Part shown: piece after piece, positions 26,456 to 38,400 of the stretch
How positions within the stretch are numbered: the first letter of the stretch is position 1
Layout of the letters: each line of letters begins with the position of its first letter
Assembly (NCBI GenBank): GCA_964059195.1
Contig: CAXKWD010000005.1
Span: forward strand, 95,369,882 to 95,433,881
DNA length: 64,000 bases
DNA from: Ectobius pallidus
Lineage: Eukaryota > Arthropoda > Insecta > Blattodea > Ectobiidae
Reading direction: 5' to 3'
The notes under the pieces: generated by a model
What the model was told of the DNA's origin: nothing
What the model saw: the letters and a program-made list of their open reading frames with translations, nothing else
Database searches by the model: none
Program-made: the position numbers and the translations under genes

Positions 26456-29400
26456 TAAATTTCATATTCATTCATCCCTCCTTCCGTTTCCCTGCCAAAT
26501 AGCAAATACATTATATATGGTTGTAACTATTAGTTAACCAATTAAATTTACTGTACTAAGATGATTTGAAATGTTTGTTTATTTTCATGTAAGACAGTGT
26601 CAAGCTCAGGAGTTGGTAATTTACTTTAATTTCACACGTTTCTTCATAAGACAGAACTGAAAACCTTTTTTTTTTTAATATATGATCATCTATATATTGG
26701 TGGAATTGTCCTCGCAACACTGAGAAATAATCGAACACACAGTTTAAGTCAGCAGTGAGAATGTAATGTTTGTTACCCCTGTTTCAAGCGAGCAGGTATC
26801 TGAGGGATGAGACTACGACCCCGATAAATCTTTTTAGTCTCTGCAGTGGTGCCATATGTTGCTCTTGCGCAAGGAATTTGCCTACCTTCTCTCAACAATG
26901 TAGGTTATAATTAGGGACCGGATTTTTAGGTTTTTAAAAACACTGTTTTAGGTTTTCCATTAGGTGAAATAGTTTTTTTTAGGTTTTTTGCCCAAAATAT
27001 AGTTTTCGGGTAGAATAATTGGTTTAATGAATTTGAATGTGCTACATAGAATTCAATACATAATACTAGTAAAGTTTAACTTAAAAAAATTGACTTAAAT
27101 CTGTGTAAACTTGCTTTAGGGCAATATTATACAATTGAAGAAAGAAAGCGTAAACAATCAAAAGAAGCAGTGGAAATAAGATTGCCTCACATTTCCTGGT
27201 TACAGTATATCACAGTGTATCTTTCAAGATTCTCAACTGTGAGTTGTATTGAATGACGTCTGTCATATACAGCAGGAGCAACTTGGAAAACGACAGAACA
27301 GACATAGAAACCCGCGGGGTGCCACATCATAAAATAACCTCAGGAGAAGAAGAAGAAGAAGAAGAAGAAGAAGAAGAAGAAGAAGAAGAAAGAAAGAAAG
27401 AAAAAAAGAAATTCAGGTCGTCGCCAATCCACTGCCTTAAAACAGAAATCTATACCCTTGTTCACACACAGCAACAATGGTTGTTCGTACGAATATTTTA
27501 AAAGGAATACGCCGGTACTCTTACACTTCGTCTCTTGTAACTGTCCATCCTAGACGACAATGGGTTGAACGAAACGTTGGTGGTATTAATTTCAACCCGA
27601 CAAAGTTTTGTCTCTCCGCAAAATATCGATTTCTCAACTGACAAACAAATAATACAAAAAAGTAGCCTAAATTAGATATTTTAGGTTTTATATCCTGTTT
27701 AGGTATATTTAGGTTCTTATACCCCATTTAGGTATTTTTAGGTACCACAGAATTAATGTGGGTGAATCCTATGAACATGATTCGAAAAAGTGTATGAGCG
27801 CTTTTTGTTTTGGAAGTAAGGAAAAAAAATAGGTAAAAACCTAAGAATCCGGTCCCTAGTTATAATTTAGTGGGAAAAGTAATATAACTCACACTTAAAT
27901 GAGAATGTAACTTGGCTGACCACTATCCAGTCTCAACTTGCCTCCGCTGCCGCATCATGAGATTTCGAAGCTGCCTAAGCACGCGGAAACACAATTGACG
28001 CATAATAACAGTAGAAGTGGGGTATGCAGCGGCGAAAAATATTTTAATGATAGTACTAATGGATTTATAATTATTAATAACTTGGTTGATGATGCTTTTA
28101 TTTATTTCTTTATGATTCTACTTTTCTTAGCACTTTATTTAGGTAGACTCAGTCTAAAGTCTACCTCACGCTACGCCACTGCCTAATTCATATAAAGTCT
28201 CAAGAATAGATTGACCTAAATCATCAGTACCTAAACAATGAATGTTTGCATTTGGTCTATACATACTTCACTGTGAAACTACAGAATATATGAGAGCTTG
28301 ATGAAATTAAACTATTGCGCTATCCATGAACTCTGTGTCCCAGCTTGCAGACAAACTTGATACCAGAAAACCAGTGCATAACAATGGCGATACTTTGAAA
28401 TGACATTACATGAAATGTCTAAAAACAGGGTTACCAATACAAAAATGATCAAATTTTATTTCCAGGGTCAGGGCCTCAGGACCTCAGGTCACGACTCAAG
28501 GGTTAAACATCATGAAAACTATTTTATTTCTATAACAATTTTGAAATAATTTAATGTGAAATAATAATATTTTACCTCATCTACCTGAGACTACTACCTC
28601 TTTCCTTTAATATTTCAATTAGTGGGAAAAATTTCATTTCAGGAAATAATACCTCATTGTACACAGAAAAGTAAGAGCTATCTGTTGTAATTAATGAGAT
28701 TTTGATAACTATAATTTCTTTCCCAAAATTTGTCTTTTAAACTATGCAGCTGTAACACCCGTTACAATGGAATGCTTGATATATACATTTTCCACAAACA
28801 GCGACATCTGGTCGACAACTACAGATGACCACAAGGGTCCGGAATACAGAACACATATTATAATAAGTTATTATACAGGGTGGACCGCTCGAATGTCCCT
28901 AATTTCAATTGTATGTGACGGGTGAACGATTGAAGATAGAAACATACAACAACGTTTATATGAAAGAAAAACTCAACAAGTTTCGAATTCTGTCGGTAGA
29001 TGGTGCAATGATATGGTTTTCATTCTTAGATTTTACCGTTTATCAAAATGGCGACACCGCAGATGAAAGCTCAAACTGTTTTGTGGTATGCGGAGTTTAA
29101 ATCAATTGTTAGAGTTCAGAGGGAGTTTCGGCGAGTCTTTAACCATGATGCTCCAACTGCTAAAAGCCTAAAGAAGTGGTACGATACATTTTTAACTACT
29201 GGAACTATGTTAAAGAAGCATGGTGGTGGTCGCAGAGCATCTGACGAAATGGTTGCAAATGTTCAAGCCGCATATGAGTGAAGCCCACGGAAATCATTAA
29301 GAAGAGCTTCGCGGGAACTTCAGGTACCAAAATCCACATTGCAACGAATTGTCCACAAACGTCTCAAACTGTATGCATACAAAGTGCAGGTAATGCAACG

Positions 29401-32400
29401 TCTTGAGCCGAATGACAAGCCCAAACGAGTGGAATTCGCCAATACGGTGCTAAACCGTCTCGGCGTTGATCCTGATTTCATGTCCAAGATTTTCTTCTCG
29501 GATGAAGCCACTTTCCATGTATCAGGCAAGGTAAACCGGCATAATGTGCGGATCTGGGGATCGCAGAATCCTCACGCCACACAAGAGCACGTTCGTGACA
29601 GTCCCAAGTTGAATGTTTGGTGCAGTTTGTCGCAGAATAAAGTCATTGGACCATTTTTCTTCGCCGAGAAAACTGTCCGTGGTACCACATATCTTGACAT
29701 GCTGGAGCAGTTCTTCTTTCCACAAATTGAACAACTGCAGCCTAACATCCTTTTCCAACAAGATGGCGCTCCTCCTCACTGGTTCAATGAAGTTCGTATG
29801 ACTTTGGACAACATTTTTCCTGGCAGTTGGATTGGTAGGGGAGGACCGATCGCATGGCCCCCCGAGATCTCCTGATCTAACACCGCTTGATTTCTTTCTC
29901 TGGGGCTACGTCAAAGATAAAGTTTACGCCACCCCAGTCAATGACCTTCGTGATCTTCGGGAGCGCATCAAGAGGCTATTGAGAGCATTTCAGAAGACAT
30001 ACTCCAACGTACTTGGCAAGAAATTGTTCATCGGCTTGATATCGTCACAGTGACTGCTGGGGCTCACATAGAGATGTGGTGACGTGGATATCAAAACTTG
30101 TTGAGTTTTTCTTTCATATAAACGTTGTTGTAAGTTTCTAGCTCTGCCAGAATAAATAAACAGAATAATAAATAATAATATCTTCAATTGTTCACCCGTC
30201 ACATACAATTGAAATTAGGGACATTCGAGCGGTCCACTCTGTATTATTAATGGGGATAATATTTTCTATTTAAAAATCATATCACTGATGCAGAAATATT
30301 GCATTATGACCGTGCAAACTTTTTGCACCGAAGGATTAGATAAATTAAGATTTTTTTTTCTCTCTTACACTATTATTTTTTCATGTTAAAGCTTTACGTT
30401 GTCCATTAAGTGAAAATCATAATTATGTTCATATTAAAGAGTTCTTCATAAATGAAAAGCATTTAATTCTTTTTATTATTTATTTATTTTTTATTATCTT
30501 TTATAAGCACTGAAGTAAATTTCTACTTTTAACAGAGTTTTATCATTTCAGAGTTATTGTACAAAAATGAGAAGCTGAAATAAATAACACTAATGTTCAG
30601 TAAATTTGGTATTTTAATTATTTTCCTAGATCATTGTGCAGTAACATGTTCTGATATAGCTGCTTCAGAGGTTGGCCGCGGCAGCACACCAGACAGCATT
30701 GGCAGCTCAGGTTCTCGACAGGTGTCATCAGGATATGATAGCGGTGCTCAGCAGCAACCACAGCCTCAGCAGCAACCTCCACAGTCTCAACCACCTACAT
30801 TTCAGCAGGCACCACCGCCACAGCAGCAGCCTCCGCAACAGCAACTCCCTACTTCTCAAGGCTATCAACCACAAGAGCAGCAGCCTCCTCCCCAAACTGT
30901 GCAATCCTACCAGCAACAAGGTATGTTTCAGTGTTGTTACTGTTGTTGTGGGTGATGTGACCTGAATTATTATATTTATTAATTACCGTATTTTACGGAC
31001 CTAAGACACACCTTAATTTTAGGGTGGAAATTTAAAGGAAAATAAGCAAATTAACCTTGTACAATGGAATCTACACTTCTAACCTAAAATCTGCATTGTA
31101 CGAAAATTTCTTCCGTACAGGTGGTATCGTGTAAATTTTAACAACTGAACTGATTTCTCATGAAAGACCGAAAATACTTTTACACCCTCAATTCAGCATA
31201 CGGTGTAACGTGACAAGGCTGTTTAGAGGTCATTGCCTTCATTTAAACCACCCGGCGGAGACAACTCCTTTTGTATAAAAGAACTCAATATTCCTTTCTT
31301 TTCGCACTGTATACCTGCCTTCCAGCTACCCTCATTTTACGATTGTGACAAGTGCAGTGATGTAGGCCTATAGTGTGTGCTAAAATTTGTAACTGTCTTA
31401 TCGTGTACAACACCTTGTGTATAATTATGGTATTCCATCGATATTTACCATAATTTTTTTTTAGTGTGCTTCGGACCATTAGACGCACCCAACTTTTAAG
31501 GCTCTGTTTTCAAGGTAAAAAAGTGCGTCTTATGGTCCGTTATGGTCATAGGCGTAACCAGGCCGACCATATGGGGGGGTTATAACATCTGGAGAGGGGG
31601 GTTCGGGGCCCTCCCCCGGAAAATTTTTAAAATTAAGATGCACAATAACGAGTTTTAAGCTTCTCACGCTTTCAACTCATATTAAGTAATTTATAAGCAG
31701 ATTTTTAAAATAGGTGATATATCACAATAAGGAAATAAATTATACAATTTCCCTTTTTTTAATCAATGGGGGGGGGGGGTTCAAACCCCCAAACCCCCCT
31801 TCGTTACGCCTCTGGTTATGGTATTATTGTTGTTGTTGTTAATAACCCTTTCACTGCTAGAGCCAATATCTATGCGTCAGTGTGCATGCTATTGATGTAC
31901 AGTGCGCCCGAGAATAGTCTCCGCAGCGGCTACTTATTGGAGAGGCAGCTAGCTGCGGCAGTTAAGTTGGCACTCACCACAGCCGATCATTGCAGGTGCT
32001 GGAAGTGCTGTCACAATATTCAATCTAAATTCTTGCAGACTGCAATATGTACTGATTAGTAATTAGACAATGCACCCATTGATAAAGTGACAATGAACTC
32101 TGCCTGCCTGCATACACAGCTGGCGGTTTGTTTTTATAAAAGCTCGTGTTGCCAACGTAACTGCTGCAGCTAGCCCTCTTTCCAGCAAATAGCAACTGCG
32201 GAGACTGTTCTCGGGCGCACTGTATATATACAATGCACCACTTTGCATGCCAGTAGACAAAAGAAGTTAGTGTATAGTGTTCTCTACATCCTGACACCAT
32301 CAGTTCCTTGTTCTCTGTCATTTGCTGCCATCTGTAGCTAAATATTTCAGGCGATGTGTTGCACCACCCATTGAAAGGCAGCTGTGTTGTGACAACGTGC

Positions 32401-35400
32401 GGGCATTCTTAAGGTTATGTAAATCAGTCTAAACTTTAAGAAATACATGCTGTGCTCTCGTTTCAGAGGAAACTAAGAAATTATTTGCAAATGAGAATAT
32501 TATAGGAGAAAAATTCCTCCGGCACTGGGACCTGAACCCAGGACCTTTGGCTATTCGCGCCAATGCTCTACCAACTGAGCTAAGCCGGAGCTCAATTCAC
32601 AGCGCCAGATGGAACTTCTCTCCTATGACTGAATGCCCTAATGGTCTACCTCACAGACAGACAAGATATGTCATATGCAGTACTGTGAGGCACACTAAGT
32701 AGTGATTTTTGTGACCGGGCTCCCACTGTTATTGTACAGTTAACATTCAAGACAGATATATAAGCATTCATGAGCCACAGATTATTGTCTCTGTTGGACA
32801 CTACATGAGAATATTGAGCTCCGGCTTAGCTCAGTTGGTAGAGCATTGGCGCGAATAGCCAAAGGTCCTGGGTTCAGGTCCCAGTGCCGGAGGAATTTTT
32901 CTCCTATAATATTCTCATGTAGTGTCCAACAGAGACAATAATCTGTGGCTCATGAATGCTTATATATCTGTCTTATTTGCAAATGTTTGTCCGTTTATGA
33001 TTACAAAAAATGTTTAGAGATTAATTCAGCACCACCAGTTTGAACGGTGAATAATATGTTAGCAGTGAAAAGGTTAAGGGAACAAATAGGATTATTGTTT
33101 GCTTTGCTTGCTGTTGAAATTCGAAGTCTTCATGGAACACTGTTTTACCCTGAGTTAGGCAGAGTGTGTGAAATAGTACAATGATCTGAGTTTTGCTTAG
33201 GTCAACAAACCTGCATGAAAATGAACTAACATATTATCTTATAAAAATTCTTGATAATTACATCTTTTCTGAAAATTTTCAATGGGATGGAATACTGTAT
33301 TTCCCCACATAATAGACGCACTATTCCCCAGATTTTTATATTAAAAAAACTCAGTGAAAAAAGTATTAAATGATGTACCAGCTAATGATCGTATAACTTA
33401 TGTATTGATATGGTGGCCACAACTAATTTGTGTATTGATTGTGACAATGGATAGTTAGCGAAGCATAAACAGATGGGAAACATGCCCATTACACAAAGAC
33501 ACTGTAAATTCTTGTCCACCGGCTCTTCTACTTTGTTCTTCCATGAATTTGATTACTTTCATCCTAAAACTCGCAGAATAACTTGAATGTTTCATTCAGT
33601 TCTTATCCATCGTCCAAACACAAATTTATAGCTATGTGATTCAGTTGGAGAATTTAATGTTGTACCGGCATGTTGCAATGGTAGCTCAGTTGGTTAGAGC
33701 ATCGGCACAGAGAGCCGAAGATCCTGGTTCAAATCCCGGCTATGACATCAGAATTTTCAGTCTGACTTCACCTTTCCATCTTAGCCTACACACGGCCAGT
33801 GTGAAAGAATTATCATTCCACTGTAACCTACTAGTGGTTTAATATGAAGCCCGGGTCTTAAAGTACTTACACGTTGTAAGTCGCCACTGGGTTGTATCTC
33901 ATATTGAGAACACCTGGTAGTATACTGGGATATGTGAGTCAGTTGGAGAATTTAATGTTGTACCGGCATGTTGCAATGGTAGCTCAGTTGGTTAGCGCAT
34001 CGGCACGGAGAGCCGAAGATCCTGGTTCAAATCCCGGCTATGGCATAAAAATTTTCAGTCTGACTTCACCTTTCGAGCTTTCTCTCTGTAGTTAGACTTT
34101 AATCTAATACTAATACAGGCCTAGATTTTAACCTTTTAATAATTTATTACACTGACACGGTATTGGTTTTAAATAAAATAGCACTATATAAATGAAGTAT
34201 CTTGCAAGCATTCTCATGAAAACCTAGTGCTGATATTTTGTCAACAAAATTAGACTATTTGAGGGAATAAGGTGATTTCATTATTATAAATTGCCCTCAA
34301 AGGATCAACATGAAATTCATTGTAGAAAGTTCCTGTTTCTGTTTTCCCTTAGGAGGCCATTATCCAATATTTCGTACTCATGGTGTTTTTGGTTTCATAC
34401 TCATGGTGTTTTTGGAAGTCTACTGCTGACCTGTGATGAAACATTTAACGCCTGTCTGTTCAAGTCTTTTCTGTTTACACTAGCTGTCACTGCATGCCAA
34501 CGCTGTGATCTTCACAAATCAAAAGCAGCAGCTGAACTGAGGGGTGAAATGTGTTTTATTGCTTAAAAAAGAGAAAGTAGGGAATGCTACCCTCTAAAAC
34601 AGGTCACCCTGTGAGGTAGGAACAGTACCGTTACTTCCAATACATCGGGTTGAGTTGAAAACAAAATCCCTAAAAACAAAACTTTGAATAGCTACAGTAC
34701 TTGGAAATAAAGCCACAGTATAAGTATTAATACAGTACAGAAACTCAGTCCGTTTTTCTGCCAGACGAGCATGCGCGCGCATTTACTAGCGATCGTAGCG
34801 GCCATAAAGTAAGACTACAGAAACTACTCCGGGAAGTATGTAAATAAATAGGAGTGTTGTATTTATTAGAACACGCGATATTCGAAAGGACCTTATTATT
34901 CTGCTGTAAATTTCAGTAATAATAAAAGACAAAATCCTGAATTGCATTTCTTCACTTTCTTGAAACATCCAGAAAGGTAAGAACGAAAATAAGTAATATT
35001 TATTGTAGGCCTACTGGCTTACTCGTGATTCTGGTGTGGTTATGTTTCAAGTTACTTTAATGTAATATTTTTATATTTTATTCTCTTGTAATGATTTCTG
35101 GTGTATAAAATAGGTCATTAATGGTCGACAAGAAAAGCTAGTAACAAAATATGTAAAATATTTTAGTGAAAATTACAGTCTATGCTTGACACACGCCGAA
35201 AACAGACAGTTTATGAATTCCTATAAAAACTCGTTAATTAAAACTGCTGTACCGACGGTGTCTTCAATTCCAAATGCTCCAGAAATTTTGTTTTGTTTAT
35301 TGGAGTCCATCCTGCAGTAATTGATGCTACATAGACCTACAATAAATTGAAGTCGTATATTGCCATATAAGGCAGAGAATCAAAATACACTGTCAACAAT

Positions 35401-38400
35401 GATGTGCAGGATGAACAACGTGACAAACCTATAATATAATTTACGTAATTAATACGTAGGCTGTTTAATATCATAATTTGAATTATAAATTATTATTAAA
35501 GGGCAGTGATTTTAAAGGCCTAGATACAGTCCTTAACAGTAGCCTATTTAGGTATTGTTTATCTCTTCTTAACTAGAATATAATAAAGCATCTGTTTTAT
35601 TATTTCTTAAATTTAAAATTAGATTTGCATTAAATAAAAATATTCTGTATTTTTCTCTTTTAACATAACATATTTTGCGATGTGTTTATGTATTTTCCCA
35701 AGTCATTTGATATGATGAGAATTTAGTTTTACTATATCTCCGCATGGAGCGCTAGTGTCGTCCAGTCAACATGTTGTCATAGGACTTTTAATACACAGTT
35801 TCTTTACTGTATTAATACTTACACTGTGATAAAGCTGTAAAAAGAAAAGTGATAACTAGACCGGGGATTTTAGGCTCTAAAAAACTTGGTTTTAGGCACC
35901 TAAAATAGGCTTTTAAAACAAGTAAATAGGTTTTTAAACTAGAAAATAGGCACTTAAAATATGCTTCAAAAATGTGTAAATAGACAGAAAATTGACTTTA
36001 CAATATTACAACATACACTTAAACTGTAACATGATCTTTGTATTACTGTTAGAAACGTCGTATACCTATTCTTAACAGAAATAACTGCATAATCACAACA
36101 GAATCAAAAGCAGTTATGGGTCATTAAAAAATTAGATCACTACAGTCCTTGAAGGGCCTTGGATTTCAGTAACGGCCAGCTCATGGCCTGCAGATATTGG
36201 ATGTTCGTGTGGTCAACACACTTGCGACTTGACACAGTATGTCCCTTCTTACTGCTTGCTCCTTGCTCTTTTGAGCTAATCCTCCCCTCCCCCGTCAATC
36301 AGTATTCCTTTGGCAACAATTGTTTGGGGAAAATCAAGTTTCTGTGAAAAACCGACCCTTTGCTGTTCTGCTCTTCATTCAAGAATGTCCATGATTGTAA
36401 AAATTACAGCAGTTTAATTTCATTTTAAATGTAAAAAATAGGCATTTTAGGCACTAAAATAGTAAAATAGGCTCTAAAGGCCCAAATAGGCATTTTAGGG
36501 CACTATAAAACTCTATAAATGTAAGTGATTTATCATGAAACATCAACATATTTAAAAATTTTCATAAGGAACAAAATAGGCATTTGCTTTAAAATCCCAG
36601 GTCTAGTGATAACATAAACTGAATCTATCTGAACACAGTAAACAGCATTTTTTCAGTGTATTAGTGTTAATCCTTTTGGGACTTCATAAAAGCGATAACA
36701 TTATCTGTGATTACATTAAGCAGTGTTCACTGTATTAAATAATGCACAATTTGTCTCAACAGGATATCCTGGCTATTCAGTACAGCCTATGTTCATGAGT
36801 GGGCAGGTTATTGGACAACAAAATCCAGCCATGATGGGTCAACCACTAGGACAACCAACATTTGGAGCTTCTCCTTACCAGTCTTACGCTCCAGTGCAAG
36901 CTGGGTGAGTCAATTTTCTTTAATTTCAGTTAAGGATGAAACTTAAAGTTGCCAAGATGGTAATCTCATTCTTCTGAAAATGTTCATAACTCATTCTGTG
37001 TAGTGTCAAATAGCTCAGTTATAACCTGGAATGGTAATCTTTCATAACAGTGGTAAATAGGGCCCGGATTTTTAGATTTTTATTAACCCTGTTTTAGTTT
37101 TTTTATACATATTAAAGTAGTTCTATTTTAGTTCTTTACCAATTTTAGACAATTTTTTTTAAGTTTCACTTTAATAAGTACATTGAAAAAATATATTAAG
37201 TTCATTCATTTTATTTTTACTTAAATTTCCATGGCTCTGAACAACAAAACTTTAGGAACATTTTTTACTTAGTTTTAGAACTACCCCTGTCATTTCTAAT
37301 TCCACTATGTAATCTTGAGAAGACCATTATACAGTTAATCAATCAACTTTTAGAATACTTCACTTTCAGCATCTTGCTGACGCAAACACTGCAAATAAAC
37401 TGCAAGTGTGAGCTTTTCAAGAATGCCTTTAATTTGCTTCTAGAGAAACCAGGGATTTTGGTTCACTTAAGATTTCCTTCGCCAAAACAATGGGGTACAA
37501 AAATGACAAAATTACAAAACGCAATGCTATATTTTATCTTACAAAATAATATGCTGGCAACAATGGGCAAGATGCAAAATGTAGGCAGATATTTAAAAAG
37601 TAATTTTTAGTAGAACAGTAATAATCAGGTTAAAATAATTGTTATATTACCGTATTTTACTTTAAAAGCATTTTTAGCCATTTTTAATTTTTAGCATCTT
37701 ATTCAGCTATTTTTAGGTTTTATAAGATTGGACTATGTGACTGCCATGACTATGAAATGGATAATTATGTTAAAATATCACAGTTAGCTAGCAAGAAAAA
37801 ACAACAGTTTAAAACCTAAGAATCCAAGCCATAGTGATAACATAACAGATGGATTTAAGAACATGACTGGAAAATGTCCTATACAGGGACCGGCTAGGTA
37901 CAGACTATACCGGTACAATACAGTGCACGAATACACTTGGGTTCAGACCCATGATATTTAGGTATCTGTGCTAATGGTCTACCAACTGAGTTAGCCATTG
38001 AGGGTAATCAAAGAAGAGAGATTTTATGTGCCATCGTATCTCAAACTCTGAGTAACTCAGTTGGTAGGGCATCAGCACAGAAAGTTGAAGGTCACATATT
38101 CAGAGTCCTGGAGTCAGAGGAATTTGCTTCCTAACTGTTCTCTTGTGGTGTCCACAGTTATACAATACAATATGTCCAAGAGAAAGGTAGTGAAAAATAA
38201 TTAATTATATCGCATCTATATCTATTGGACACATGAAGTCAGAATGCAAAATTCAATGCCATAGCCGGGATTTGAACTAGGATCTTCAGCTCTCCATGCC
38301 GATGCTCTAACCAACTGAGCTACCATGACAATGTGCCGGTACAACATTAAATTCTCCAACTGACTCACAATCCCAGGGCGAATAAAATTATTGGTTTGGC

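Larger units (their letters stand above)
25307..28502 (-). mobile_element. piggyBac-type element interrupted by nested hAT-type elements
   Basis: Termini CCTTTCAGTCGTGACCT and the complement of CCCTTGAGTCGTGACCT abut TTAA on both sides (25303-25306, 28503-28506), the piggyBac hallmark. Minus-strand coding fragments remain: [16 protein letters not shown] (28240-28182) continues after the nested element as [10 protein letters not shown] (26230 downward), then [17 protein letters not shown]-terminal cysteine-rich segment follows at 25854-25609. The middle of the transposase is missing. Confidence 0.82.
32493..32972. mobile_element. 480-bp foldback insert with two divergent tRNA-like heads
   Basis: Flanked by a 12-bp direct repeat TTATTTGCAAAT (32481-32492, 32973-32984). 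It contains two overlapping perfect inverted repeats: 104 bp (32493-32596 with 32813-32916), each arm holding a 73-nt tRNA-like sequence, and 67 bp (32749-32815 with 32908-32974), which puts the right tRNA-like unit in a hairpin loop. The homologous position in the related MITE at 61300-61330 is empty. It has no protein-coding content. Confidence 0.8.
31846..33073. mobile_element. piggyBac-like MITE, copy 1, with two nested insertions
   Basis: Ends CCCTTTCACTGCTAG and the complement of CCTTTTCACTGCTAA, with TTAA immediately right (33074-33077) and a near-TTAA on the left. The body aligns with a second copy at 60901-61415. Relative to that copy it has gained a TA-flanked MITE (31900-32222) and a 480-bp insert (32493-32972). 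Confidence 0.75.

Noticed and set aside
27253..27501. Poly-Glu protein
   Set aside because: Produced by a (GAA)n microsatellite inside a hAT-type MITE.
30672..30965. Second reading frame through TFG exon 5
   Set aside because: A Gln/Pro-codon shadow of the real exon; no start context or family support.
32820..32892. Functional tRNA-Phe (formal anticodon GAA)
   Set aside because: Cloverleaf fits, but U33 is replaced by C, position 37 is a pyrimidine, and the unit lies in a perfect inverted repeat inside a mobile insert.
33675..33746. Functional tRNA gene
   Set aside because: Acceptor stem has mismatches, position 33 is C, and the unit occurs in three copies with shared flanks.
33636..34095. 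Two similar short proteins ([20 protein letters not shown] type)
   Set aside because: Translation of tRNA-like repeat heads, a common annotation artefact.
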